This document shows, piece after piece, positions 33,004 to 45,500 of a stretch of DNA of 64,000 nucleotides; position 1 is the stretch's first letter, and each line of letters opens with the position of its first letter. This stretch comes from Macrotis lagotis (Eukaryota > Chordata > Mammalia > Peramelemorphia > Peramelidae). Under the pieces are notes generated by a model. It did not search any database. It was not told where the DNA came from and saw only the letters and a list, made by a program, of their open reading frames with translations. The DNA is taken from NCBI RefSeq assembly GCF_037893015.1, contig NC_133658.1:139543822-139607821 (forward strand). Direction: 5' to 3'. Both the position numbers and the translations under genes were made by a program.

Positions 33004-33125
33004 AAGAAAGGTTATGGGACCTGAGGATAACAGAATTTACCTGTTGAACTTTTTTGCAGATAACTTAACTTTTCTTTTTCATCTAACTTCCTTCTGGCAC
33101 TTAGTGTTCTCCTTGCTTGCAAGAG

Positions 33126-33360
33126 TCAGCTAGATGGAGCAGCAGATAGGACTCTGGGCCTAGAATCAGGAAGACCTGAATTCAAATCCTACCTCAAACA
33201 TTTGCTAGGTGCGTGAGCCTGGGCAACTCACTTAACTTCTACTTGCCTTGTTTCCTCAACTGGAAAATGGGGATAATAACAGTGCCTCCCTCTCAGGTTT
33301 GTTATAAAGAATCACATGACAAAATATTTGTGCAGTATAGGCACTCTAAAAATGCTTATT
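33126..33360 (+). repeat. MIR-type SINE
   Basis: tRNA-like head GGAAGACCTGAATTCAAATC, then GGGGATAATAACAGTGCCTC and a 3' part typical of mammalian CORE-SINEs. Confidence 0.6.
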
Positions 33361-33855
33361 CCTTTCCCCATTCCCTTACAAGACAAATTTGTGCCAAGGA
33401 ACAGAAGAGAGTTGTGTTTCTGGAATCCTAGAAAAGAGAAAAGCATGTCCCAGATTATATTTGTATAGACATATACATTCATATATATAGGCAGCATTTA
33501 TAGTAGGTAGAGGATTGTGCTTGTAGTCAGGAAGATCTGAGTTAAAATTCTGTTTCTATTTAATAAATATTTGAAGAGTTTAACAAAAAAAATTTTTTTT
33601 TAATTGACAGTGTGACCTAGGCAAGTTAATATGCCTCAGTAAATTTCATAGGATGTATCTGGCTAGTCATATAAAATGTCTGCATTGGTGAAAAGAGGAT
33701 CTGAGTTAATGAAGGCATTTTTCCATCCTGAGAACTCACAGATCTTTCCTATACAATCACACATATTCAGCTTTCCATGCCTTTGCACTTCAAAGAACTA
33801 GAAGATATAACCCCATGCCACCCAATATGAACTAGGTCTGAAGGGGCAGAACTGA

Positions 33856-33873
33856 GGTCAGTAGATGGCGCCC
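33856..33873 (+). promoter_or_regulatory. CTCF-like motif
   Basis: GGTCAGTAGATGGCGCCC matches the core CTCF consensus (CCASYAGRKGGCRS) at all but one or two positions. It lies between BRF2 and RAB11FIP1 in sequence not assigned to a repeat. Occupancy is not shown by sequence. Confidence 0.4.
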
Positions 33874-35019
33874 TTGACTAAGGCTTTTAGATTTCAAATT
33901 ATTGACAATTTAAACTGACTTCGTGGTCCTGTAGGAGGTGAGTAAGGGGAAAATAGTATGAGCAAAAGGAAGGAAATGAATTTGGCTGGCCAAAATAGAT
34001 CGTATTACAGTAGGTGGTCTGTTTTCTTCCAGTGCCCCAATGTGGCATGGAACTAACCTTGAAGGCTACACTAACAATACTCAGGTCCTGGGAGATCTTA
34101 TTAAAATACAAAGTCAGGGTGATATTACTGCAGTCTTTTGAAAAACATCTTGTCAAAATGTTGAAAGGCTCAGCAGTAGCACACTGACTACCTGGAGGTT
34201 ATTTGTTGTTTTCTTTCATTTGGGATGACACCATCTTTTGGAGGAGTGGCAATGCAAGATGAAGAAATCTCAGACTTTAAAGTAGAAATGAAGCCAGGCA
34301 AATAAAAAGAGAGCTTCAACTGCCAAATTGTCATAGCCTAAGGCCAGGATTCTAGGGAAGGAAAGATTATAGAGGATAGTGTTAAGTGCTGAAAGGGGCA
34401 ATGAGAAGCCTTCATCAAATCTTAGAAGCGCCCAAGAAAAGAGGGCTTCTCCAAAGTCACTTTCTTTTGGTCTGGGTCTCAATTTCCCCATCTGAATAAA
34501 AGAAGAGTTGAATTAGATGATCTTTAAAGTCCCTAAATTCTAGGACCTACTTTTATAAGGTAAAGGGTGATGCAGTTAGGTGGAGCAGTGAGTGGATAGA
34601 GCACTAACCCTAGAGTCCAGGGGACCTGAGTCCTAATCAAGCCTCAGAGATTTACTAGCTATGTAACCCAGAGCAAGTCACTTAACCCTAATAGTCTCAA
34701 AAAGGAAAAGAAAAAGAATAAAGGTGACGCTCTTCATCCATGTTCTTATCTCCTACATAAATCGCAGGTATAAACAAGACTGCTGGTGGATAGAAGGGGC
34801 AAAAGGTGAACTCAGGGGCTGATCTCCCCGCTCCCAGGTATGCAGGCTGGACTCTGTGATACATGTCAGCTCTGCTTCTTGTTCTGGAATTCACTTTTAT
34901 CTGGCCATCTGATGGCCACCTTGAAAGTGGTCATTCTTGGCCTCTTTGACTCAGTTCTCTGTTATCTAATCTTAATGACTGAATGATTGCCTTAGTCAAA
35001 TTGTTAACTGCTTTAAAAT

Positions 35020-35213
35020 ACCAAGGTCTCCTACAGCATCCAGGGCCATCTTCAACTGTCTTGATCTATGTCTGTCCACTGGACCCAGATGGCTCTGGAG
35101 AGAAAGTGAAGCTGGTGACTTTGTACAGCATCACCCCAACTGCCCCACTTAAATCTAGTTCACTTACTAATGATGGCATCACCTCCCTGAAGGACAAACA
35201 TCAACAAAATAGG
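35020..35213 (+). repeat. 5'-truncated SINE with RTE-like tail
   Basis: Starts in the CAGGGCCATCTTCAACTG middle block and ends GAAGGACAAACATCAACAAA. Confidence 0.55.
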
Positions 35214-35323
35214 ACTTAAATGTTCATAAAGTCCTCTCTTTAACCTTACAAGCTGGATATTGGTTTTCTAATAAATAGATAAAATGTAAAGGTAAATATA
35301 GAAAATATGATTAATAATAAAAT

Positions 35324-35475
35324 GGGGCAGCTAGGTGGCGTAGTGGATAAAGCACCAGCCCTGGAGTCAGGAGTACCTGGGTTCAAATCAGGTCTCAGAC
35401 ACTTAATAATTACCTAGCTGTGTGGCCTGGGCAAAGCCACTAAACCCCATTTGCCTTGCAAAAACCTAAAAACAA
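35324..35475 (+). repeat. Short-type SINE with AAAC/AAAT tail
   Basis: GGGGCAGCTAGGTGGCGTAG start; the tail is expanded into AAAC and AAAT repeats to about 35532. Confidence 0.75.
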
Positions 35476-36379
35476 ACAAACAAACAAATAAATGAAAAAA
35501 TGAATGAAAAAAAATAAATAAATAAATAAATGATGAGATGATTTGGCAAGTAAGTATCTGAATTGGGGCTCAAACCCATGTATTCTGACTCCTAGTCCAG
35601 TACTTTATCCACAGTATACAACACAAATCAATTCTCCAATCTCCTTTCCACCTCAAGGACTCTTTGCTAGAAAATCTTTAAATGGCTCTCCAAAAATGTG
35701 GTGCAACTCACCTTAAAATTTAACCAGCATCATTAACATTTTCTCATCACTTTCTTAAATCTAGACAATCAACATCACAATAAATCAAGCTGTGATATAT
35801 AGTTTACTAGTTTCCAAAGTGTAAATGCTCACATTGAACATCTGACATTTGGCTTACTATGCTGGTAAGAGCTAGCTCCAGCACATTCCAAAACAGGGTG
35901 AAGCTAGTAAGATAGTCAAGATTCAGAACAAACTAAATTCTGGCCCAATTCTCTTTTTCCATCTTATCTCCCAATCCCAAAAATGCCATTTTTTTTGTAC
36001 ACACAAACTATTCCCTATCTACAGGTTGAGGATAATCATTGAGTTAGCCTAATGTAATGTCAAGAATGCTGGACTTGAAATCAAGAGACTTCAGGTCTCA
36101 AGAGCCTTGGACTTGAGAGTTCAAATTCCATTTTGGACAAATTAACTAGTTGTAGGATAATAGCAAGAAATTTCAATCTCTAGAATTTGCATATTGAAAA
36201 CTGCCCACCCTTCTGGACTCAAGAGGGAAAGAGGACTCTCTTACTGGTTATCGATCAGGAAGAATTTTGATTTGGAATCTTTAAAATCTGTTTCCCATTC
36301 TTTTCTGATGTCTGCACTGGTGAGTCACTCCTAGAAGAGGTGGGTGAAGGGCAGTTTACCAATCCCCCTTCCAGGCAGC

Positions 36380-37440
36380 AAATGGAGAAGTTTTGAATGC
36401 CATGGATAAATTCACTTACCTTGGCACAGGGAGGTACACACTGACAGTGAGGTTGACACCCACATTGCCAGAGCTCACTCAGTATTTGGGAGACTCCAAA
36501 ATAAAATGTAGGAGAGAAGAGATATTCGACTGACTGCCAAACTGGGTCTACAGATGATGAGGTTTGTCCTTCATTCTCAAAGAAGACTATGACACATCAG
36601 GGAGGTGATGCCATGAGAAGCACATGAACTGAAGTCACCAGTCTTACTCTTTCAGAGTCACTTGGGTCCAGTGGCTAAATATGAATTAGGATGACTGGAG
36701 ATGGTCCTGGATGTGAAGCAATCAGTGCCCAAGATCACACAGTTGGTAAGTATCAAGTGTCTGAGGTCAAATTAGAACTCACATTCTCTTGATCCCCAAA
36801 CCAGTGCTCTATCCACTGTACCACCCAGCTGCCCTATCTGACCTCGTTGTTGTATGCCTGTGAAACCTAGACAGTCTACCAGTGCCATGCCAAGAAAATA
36901 AATCACTTCCATTTAAATTGTCTTGGGAAGAATCTGTAAATCACCTGGAAGAAGACACTGAGGTCCCTTTCTCAAGCTAAACTGGCAGCATTCCAATGTT
37001 ACTACAGAGAGTGCAACTCCTGGGCTGGTCATGATGTTTGAGTGCCAAGCATATACTTGCCAAAAAAAAACAATTTTGTAGAGAACTCAGAGGGCAAATG
37101 CTCACAGGTGGGTCAGAAGCAATACAAGAACACCCTGAAGGTCTCTCTTAAGAACTTTGGAATTGATTGTGCAGCATGGGAGACACTGGCACAGGACCAT
37201 GAGCATGACTTCATCAGAGACAGTGCTATGCCCTATGAGCAAAGCAGAATTGAAGCAGCTCAAAAGAAACATGAGATGCACAAATTTAAAAAAACCATTC
37301 CAGGTGCCCTCATGGACTATTTGTGCCCCACCTGTGGTAGATTCACTACTCACAGAGGTCTGATCAACCACAGGATACACTAACTCTTCTCTAACATAGT
37401 AATGTTATTTGATCTTCAACAATGAAGGACAAGAACATCT
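36380..37440 (+). mobile_element. RTE-like LINE ORF2 C-terminal relic, with C2H2-type end
   Basis: Reading frames give degraded reverse-transcriptase C-terminal text (DKFTYLG, then after the SINE a CET/AW-like block and an AGH block). The open stretch 37042-37383 then has GQKQYKNTLKVSLKNFGID, WETLAQDHEHDF and the ending CPTCGRFTTHRGLINHRIH. The last part is a Cys2-His2 motif typical of the C-terminus of some non-LTR elements. Stops and frameshifts show it is dead. A minus-strand SINE (about 36555-36838) interrupts it. RTE is the likely clade but was not tested. Confidence 0.6.
36555..36838 (-). repeat. SINE with RTE-like tail, nested in the LINE relic
   Basis: The antisense tail TTCATTCTCAAAGAAGACTA begins the plus-strand reading; the head is at about 36838. 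It separates two LINE blocks. Confidence 0.65.
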
Positions 37441-37611
37441 GGTAGTCTGAGCACATTATTGCGAGGTCTCCTCTACTCCTGGAGAATTCTAGGCTTTCCC
37501 TATCAGAAGTGCTATGACATAAAACTGTACAGAATAGAATCATTGCTTTATACACAAACTTCTTTTTCTGTTCTTTGTATAGGAAATTGCTCTTGCGTGT
37601 TGATGGTTGGC

Positions 37612-37899
37612 AGCTAGGGGGTGCAATGGATAAGAGCACCAGCCCTGGAGTCAGGGTTCAAATCTGGCCTTGGACACATGAATACTTATTAGCTGTGTGA
37701 CCTTGAACAAGTCACTTAACCCTGACTGCCTCAAAGCCAGGCCCATCTCCAGTCATCCTGATTCATATCTAACCTAGAGGGCTCAGGAAGATAAAGTGAC
37801 TTAGCACAGCACCCCTTCATTCAAATCCAGTTCACCTGTTTGTTAAGGTATCACCTCCCTGATGTCTTCTTCGAGAATGAAGGGCAAACATCATCAAGA
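37612..37899 (+). repeat. SINE with RTE-like tail, near full-length
   Basis: GCAGCTAGGGGGTGCAATGG head and GATGTCTTCTTCGAGAATGA tail. It lies about 170 bp downstream of the LINE end. Confidence 0.75.
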
Positions 37900-38465
37900 T
37901 GTTTGCCAAGTTCATAATGTCAAAAAACCCATTTGAAAGAAACACTAATACAAACGTTCTTCCTGTAGTAGAGAAAATATTGGACAAAGAAATATGTTCT
38001 ATAATCTCTTTCCTCTGTACTGATCATCCCATTGCTCCAAAACCACCGACCACCTATATTCCCCTACCCTCACCCCAAAGTCCAAGCTGTGGAAATGAGG
38101 TCAAGTATCTTGCCCCACCCCAGGAAGGACTCACTAAATCCCTGCCCCTAGGTACAAAAGGCCAATAGCTGAAAGGATTAAGTCTTTGCAGCCTACATCA
38201 ACTCTTCTTCCTGCCCCTTTATTTAAAAGCTCATCCTCCCACTAGAGTTGGTCTCCTATGCGAAGCCAGCCCAATCTTGGAAACTGTGATTCCCCAAATA
38301 AACTCTCATTCTTCACTGACTTATTGCTTATCCCTTGATAACAGTGGCTGCCGTTGCTAATCCCCTATTTTCTCTCCCCCTTAGTTTCTGGGTCAAGAGA
38401 TGATCCCTTTTAAGTGAATTCTTTCATGTTTGCTTGAACCTCTGAAGCCAGCCATATCTGCAACA
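37900..38465 (+). mobile_element. Probable solo LTR of an endogenous retrovirus
   Basis: A 566-bp stretch bounded by TGTTT and CAACA has LTR-like order: a TTTAAAAG TATA-like box (38223-38230), then CCAAATAAACTCTCATTC with an AATAAA, then GT/T-rich sequence. No gag, pol or env is adjacent. A target-site duplication is not clear, so boundaries are approximate. Confidence 0.45.
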
Positions 38466-39139
38466 TTTTTTTGGCATTAGCATGGAGTAGACATTGGCTC
38501 TGACTTCAGAAAACCTTACCTTCTCAGGAAAGCTATTTCTTATTTTGTTTGTAAGCCTCCCTCTGCCTAGGTTCGAGTCCCAGCTGAGTTCATACTCTGA
38601 GTTCCAGTAGAATAGTCCTGGGGTAGTTACTGGAACTTAAGGGTTTTTTCCTTCTCACTCAGACCTAGGATAGTGGGGGGATGGGGGGAGGGGAGGGGAG
38701 GTGTGTGGCAGACCTCATACTAATCTCACTGATCCTGATAGAGGTGTTATGTTATGGTCTTCGCCATGGGTGGTATTACATTCAAATTCTAGCACTTTAG
38801 CTTACTAGTTAGTTGTATGATCTGAGTCCCAATTTCCTCATCCTCAAAGGATCAAACCCCTATGGTCCCTCCCAATTCTGAATCCCACCATCATATAACA
38901 CCAAATCCAGTCTGTGCCTTTAGTAATTATGGCAGTTGCTTAAGAGCCAGATGGGAGAAAAGAAGTGGTTCCTCAGTTCTAAGCTCACCAAGGCTGATTA
39001 GAAAGTACAAGTAGAAGAGTCCAACAGATGGGTCCCTTCCTTCCTACACAGCTGATCATCCCTACAAGTGGAAAACTACTTAGTGAGTGAAGAAAAGGAG
39101 TCTTTTAGCACAGGTGTACTACTGACACAGGTCTTAGAA

Positions 39140-42100
39140 CAGAATCGTTTATTTAGTGTTCTCAGAGATTTGAGGTTTATTTCTTTAAAACAAAGTTAAA
39201 GAAATCCAAAGGTCCCAAAGGAACAATGCAGGAAATATCAAACACAAACATTATAAAATCCAAGGACACCAGGTGATCCTTTAATATTTTGTTTTCATCT
39301 CATAAACAATCTCTATAGCAGACTAGGAGAAACCAGGCCCAAAGTGAAGTTTGGTACTGAGTCCTCCATGATCTAAATTAACTTCTCAGCTTAGTGGCAG
39401 GAATCCTTCAACCCTGGAGAATGAGCTAGATCCTGTATAACTTTAATATGCATTATCCTAGTGGCTAAGAAGCATCCTTCCTTCACAATTCCGGAATTTT
39501 TGTGTAGTCCCCACTATTGGGGTTTTCTCTCTCTCTCCCTCTCCCCCTCTCTCTTTCTGTCTTTCATATTCTCTCATTCTCTCTTTGTGTCATTCTCTTT
39601 CACCATTAACCTAGGAAGATTTATTTTTCTTTTCTTCCCTTCTATTTGGTCCTGAGAGGGCATCAAAATAAAACAGTCCACAGAAGGGGAAATCCCAGGT
39701 ACCACATGGCATAATAAATTCTCTGGGTAGGGGTCTGACAGTTTAGGAATCTGACTGTCTAAATGATTTTGGTGTTTACAGAAGGCACTGATTCTTTTCT
39801 TGAGGCAGTCAGGGATTGTCAAAAATAGCAGCTCCTGCCGCTGAGATATGTAGAACATATCTCTGTCCAGATATCAATTAGACTGCTTGAAGGAAAGTCT
39901 CCATTCTTCTTCTGGTTAATTTAAAAGCCCCTGAGATCTGCCCAGATTGAGCTGCAATCAGTTTTTATAAACTTGCCAAACTCTGCTAATGGCTCAAAAA
40001 AGTTAAGGCTTTTCCAGTATGTAAATTAAATTAGAGGAGATACTCAGGAGACCTACTAGGATGATCTCCAAACTACTATTTAGTAAGATATTGCTACAGA
40101 ATGAGCTTTTCCCTAGCAGTGTTGGGGAATTAGCACTTGAATCAAATATGCCTTAGTTCTCCATCTCAATCCCCAAGTAGCATTTGGGCCGTTTCCCTCA
40201 TCTGAAGTTGTCTCACTCAAATACTAATTGCTATTACATACCTGAGATCCTAGAAAGATCATCAAACCAATCATCTATCAGGAGGATTACTAAATGTCTC
40301 CATATCAGCCTCTTCTAAAAAATTAGAAACCTTACAAAACAAATTTGCCTCCCAAGTTTTCCAGCACATTTGGGTCATCACAGTAAAAAATAAGTTTTAT
40401 ATAAAGTAAGAAAAAATAAGAAACAAATATATACATATATTTTTTCATAGTTCAAGAAGAAACAGATTTTTATGTGTGTGTGTGTGTATATATATAAATA
40501 TATTTTGCATCACTACAAAGTATAAGTTACCTGAAAAGAAGCTTCCAGTGGTCTCTGATGATGTTATAGAACATTAAATAAAAGTTTTAGGCAAACCCAA
40601 TCATACTTTAAAAAAGTTATTTAGCTATATGGAACTATAGTACTACCCTTCAGATTAAAGTGCTGTGATATTACAAATACTGCAGCAAAAGCAATCCTAA
40701 AAAAAAGGAGAGATTTCCTTTTTATTCACCAATCCAAGCAGTATGGACTCTGAACTTTGAAATAGGAGCAACTTTACACTATTCCCAATTGAACAACATT
40801 TACTACCATCAGTGAATATTCTCAATCTCTACTTCAACACACAAAAATGTTGCCACAGAAGAAGACATTAGAGCTGCAATGCGCAGTACAGAAATGTCCC
40901 ATGGTATCAATAATCACAATAGTACAAATGGCCTAGTTTTGTGCTTGGGTTATAAGAACTACAAATACAGAAATAAATGCCTTCTTCTTGCCTTTCCCAA
41001 TTCCTACCAGGAATTCCTGTTGTACTTTCTCCCTCTTTATTCTCTTGGCTGGAACCAATAGAGAGGAACAGCAGCAAACTGAAGCAAATGGGCAGATTAT
41101 GTTGCATCAACCATCTGGGTCATTTCTAATTTCTCCTGGCTTTGTAAAATTATTACTAAATAGGGTAAGGCTGCAACTTCCTCAACCATGTAGAAATGAG
41201 CCAAATTTCACTACAAGAAATACTTTTTTCTCTAGAGCCCCTCAGACTGATCTCTATTTCCCATTCCCTAGGGTCTGCATGGCATGCTCCACCATAAACT
41301 TTGTTCTTTTAAGATAAGACTACTGAGGAAATTGGGAGTATTGGGTGCAGCCACTGTGGGAATTAGCTGAAGAAGTCCACAGAAAACATCCTTACAGAAA
41401 ATACTCTTAGGATGCAATGTGGTGCTATGGAAAGAATGTTGGATTTTGAATTAAAACCCAGACACTAATCCTGGTTCTTAATAGTTATGTGACTTGAGGA
41501 TTAGGAGTAACTTTCTATAATTCTATAATCTTCCTTCCAAGCTGGCATCAAGATACCTATTATTATTGCAGAGTCTCCCTGACCACAAACAAAAAGGTCA
41601 AGGATAGCTGGGATGCTTACAATCTTTCCCCATTGTATTTCCTAATTTCATAGCCTGCAGTGAAAAGATCATATGGGCCTATTCAAAGTACAGTATGAGT
41701 CCAGGAGTTTGTGTTCAGAAAAAAAAAAACAACATACTTCATTTAGCAGATCCCCAGGCACTTTTAAAAAGTAGTCCCTAAATGTACCTGCTTAGGTTAA
41801 ATAAACAACCAGAGTCAAATCCAAGAAGCAGTATCAAAAATGTTAAAGTATCAAAATGTATCATCTAAGGTCAGGAAACGTATACCTAAGTTAATAAAAG
41901 TCAAGAAAATGAGTCCACTCTGTCATAAAGACTCACAAATTGAAACTAGGGTGAAAGGGAGGAGAGAAATTCAAACATCCAAGTTAGAAAACCCTAGAGC
42001 TAAAAATGCACGAATGGTTTCTGTGTTTCTGAATCTCTGGCTCCTAGATTAGATCTTATAACTATGCCCCTAGTATGAAGAAAATATTTATGACGCACTT

Positions 42101-42334
42101 AAAGGGAGAGTGCCTTGAATAAAATTCTGGGAATGTACATTAAGAGATGCACTGTCATAATTAACCAGCCTTCAGTCAGTGGAAGGGACTCTCTTGCCAG
42201 CACACTTGTGAAGGAGTTAGTTGGTGATTCAGATTCAGCTGTTACTTGCCAGTTGTCATACTGAAAGTCCATAACCTCAAAAGGAGGTGCATACAAACTC
42301 ACAAAACATCATTTCATTCCTTTATTGCCATGAC
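39140..42334 (-). other. RAB11FIP1: Probable RAB11FIP1 3' untranslated region
   Basis: Downstream of the stop, about 3.2 kb of mostly repeat-free, AT-rich unique sequence extends to AATAAA signals at about 39153-39148 and a second one nearby around 39180-39174. An AATAAA also lies almost on the stop codon (42326-42321) but is probably too close to be the main site. The human gene also has a long 3' UTR. The extent is inferred. Confidence 0.5.
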
Positions 42335-42553
42335 TCACATCTTCCCTGCTTTATTCTTTAATTGTGCCGGAGAGCGGAGGATGTTGGGGGTTTCTTCCAT
42401 GACTTTGACAAGCAAGTTGTCTATGTAGTCCTCCAGCTCACGAACCTGAAACTCCTTCTTATTTATGGTTTCCTTCTGTTTCAGGACCAGCTGGATCAGC
42501 TCATCATGGGTTAGTTGAGTATAAGCAAATTCAGGATCAGATGGTTTGTATTT
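42335..42553 (-). CDS. RAB11FIP1: RAB11FIP1 last coding exon: Rab11-binding domain
   Basis: The acceptor is TTAAAG and the exon has 72 codons plus TGA. It reads KYKPSDPEFAYTQLTHDELI, then LVLKQKETINKKEFQVRELE and DYIDNLLVKVMEETPNILR. This is the RBD-FIP helix, which forms a homodimeric coiled coil that binds Rab11 and Rab25. It ends NKAGKM, close to human. Confidence 0.96.
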   Translation of the reverse strand, partial: KYKPSDPEFAYTQLTHDELIQLVLKQKETINKKEFQVRELEDYIDNLLVKVMEETPNILRSPAQLKNKAGKM

Positions 42554-45500
42554 CTTTAAAATTGAAAAGAAAAAAAAGACAAGTAAACTTTTATGAAACG
42601 CTGTGTTAAATTCTGGGGGTTTATAAAGAAGGGCAAAAAAAACCAGGGTCCCCACTCTCAAGGAGCTCACACTCCAAAGAATCATGTACACATGAGATAT
42701 GATGGTCAGAGTCGAGCTTTAAGATTACTGAGCAACTGAGTGGGGGCTGGATAGGAATGGGGAGAAACAATGCAAAGGAATAAACCAAAAGACTATTACA
42801 GTAGCCCAGACATGAGGCACCAGCACAGCAATAGTGGAGAGAAGTGGATGTACACTAGAAGCATTGTAAAGGTGAAAACCACAAAAGTAGACAACAGATA
42901 GAGCATTATCTGGGGTTTATAAGCAAGAGTTGAGCATGATACTTAAGGCCTGAGTGGTAATAAAGCAGTTGGTAAAGAGAGCACCTCAGAGAAAAGATAA
43001 TGAATTCTGTTTTAGATAAGCTGAGTTTGAGATGTCCATGAGACAGTTTGAATTATTCAACAAGAAGATGATGACGTGAGAACGGAGGAAAGGAAAGAGA
43101 CTGGAACTGGATAAAGATTTGAGAATCATTCATATAGAGATGATAAATCTATGGGAGTTGATGAGATCACCAAGAGAAATAAGACTTCAGAGGGAGAAGA
43201 GAGAAGACTGCCCAGGTCAGAACCTTGGAAGGACCCACATTAGTAGGCAATAAAAGAGTATAAAGGAGAAGAGGCCAAGCAACAGTGTCAAAGATTGCTA
43301 AGAGGTAAAAGCAGGTGAGGATTGAGAAGAGGTCATTAGATTTGTTGTTGAAAAGATTACTTTCTAGCAAGAGCTAGAAAGAGAAATCCCATTTAAAGTA
43401 CCTTCAGACAATATAAAATACTTGGGAGTCTTCCTGCCAAGGCAGACTCAGAAACTCTATGAAAACAAGTACAAAACACTTCTCACAGAAATAAAATCAG
43501 ATTTAAATAACTGGGCAAATATCAACTACTCATGGATAGGCTGAGCTAATATAATAAAAATGACAATTCTACACAAATTAAAGTACTTATTTGGTGCCTT
43601 ACCAATCAAACTTCCAAAAAATTACTTTAAAGAACTAGAAAAAATTGTAAGTAACTTCATATGGAGAAACAAAAAATCCAGAATATCCAGGGATTTAATG
43701 AAAAAAAAAATGCAAAAGAAGATGGCTTAGCCTTACCAGATCTAAAATTATATTATAAAGCATCAGTCATCAAAACTGGTATTGGCTAAGAACAAGTGGT
43801 CAATCAGTGGAACAGACTAGGTGAAAATGATTAAAGTAATCTGCTGTTTGATAAACCCAAAGAGTCCAGCTTCTGGGATAAAAACTCTCTCTTCAATAAA
43901 AACTGTTGGGAAAATTGGTAGTTAGTATGGCAGAAACTTGGATTCAACCAACATCTCACATCCTATACCAGGATAAGATCAGAATGGGTACAGGACTTAG
44001 ATATAAAAGACAATATTATAAGCAAACTAGGAGATCAAAGAATAGTTTGCCTGTCAGATCTATGGAAAGGAAGCAGTTTATGACCAAGGAAGAGATGGAG
44101 AACATGATTAAATACAAACTAGATAATTTTGATTATGTTAAATTAAAAGTTTTTGCACAAACAAAACCACTGTAACCAAGATCAAAAGAAGTGTAGAAAT
44201 TTGGTAAACAATTTTTACAACTAGTATTACTGTCAAAGGACTCATTTCTAAAATATACAGAGAATTGAATCAAATTTATTAAAAAAAAACCCAAGTCATT
44301 CCCCCATTGACAAATAATCAAAGAATATGCAGAGGCAATTTACAGATAAGGAAATCAAAAGTTATCCATAGTCATATGAAAAACTGCTCTAATTCATTAC
44401 TGATTAGAGAAATGCAAATTAATGAATCTCTGAGGTACCACCTCACACCTATCAGGTTGGCCAATATGACCAGAAAGGGCAATAATCAATGTTGGAAGGG
44501 ATGTGGGAAATCTAATGCATTGTTGATGAGACTGTGAACTGAGCCAACCTTTCTAAAGAGCAATCTGGAATTATGCCAAAAGGGCAATAAAAATGTGCAT
44601 ACCCTTTGATCTAGTAATACCACTACTGGGTCCATTCCCTAAAAGATCATGAAAAAGGGTAAAAACATCACATGTACAAAAATATTCATAGCAGTTTTGT
44701 GGTGGCAAAGAATTGGAAATTGAGTGAATGTCCATGAATTGGGGAATGGCTGAACAAATTGTGGTATACGTACTTTGTGGAACACTATTGTTCTATTAGA
44801 AACCAGGAGGGATGGGAATTCAGGGAAGCCTGGAAAGACCTGTATGAACTCATGCCAAGCAAGATAAGCAGAACCTGAAGAACATTTTACATCCTAACAG
44901 CACCATGGGGGCAATGATCAACCTTGATGGACTTGCTCATTTCATCAGTGCAATAAATCAAAGACAATTTTAGGGTATCTGCAATGGAGAATATGATCTG
45001 TATCCAAAGAAAGAAAGAACTGAGGAGTTTAAAGAAAGAGCAAAGTCTATCACCTTGAATTTATAAAAATACAGTTACCTTATGTATTATGTAAATTTGC
45101 TACATCTTATATTTTATTTTCCCCTTAAGGATATGATTTTTCTCTCAACACATTCAATTTTGATCAATGTATAGCATGAAAACAAAGTAAAGACTATCAG
45201 ACTGTCTTCTGTGGGGTGTGGGGAGGGAAGCAAAGTTGGGGGGGAAATTGTAAAACTCAAAAAAATTTTTTTAAAAACATTAAAAAAAGAAAATCATTGT
45301 TGACTTTGGAGATGTTTTGGTCTGAATAATGAGGTGGAAACCATATTGCTAAAGGTTTAGAAGTACTAGAAGAAGTACAATCGCTTAGTAGAAACTTTTT
45401 TTTCAAAGTCTTTCAAACTTTTAAAACTCTTTCAAAGAGTTTAGCTTTGGGGAGAATGACAGCTAAGAGGGATATTCAGATCAAATGAAGGGTGTTTTTT

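Larger units (their letters stand above)
33015..36379. other. Intergenic, SINEs and unassigned sequence
   Basis: A MIR-type SINE lies at about 33126-33360, short SINEs at about 34575-34700 and 35324-35475, and a 5'-truncated SINE at about 35020-35213. The CTCF-like motif is at 33856. No gene was found. Confidence 0.45.

Noticed and set aside
43906..44175. 89-codon ORF as a possible gene
   Set aside because: It is L1 ORF2 sequence in a dead, 5'-truncated copy.
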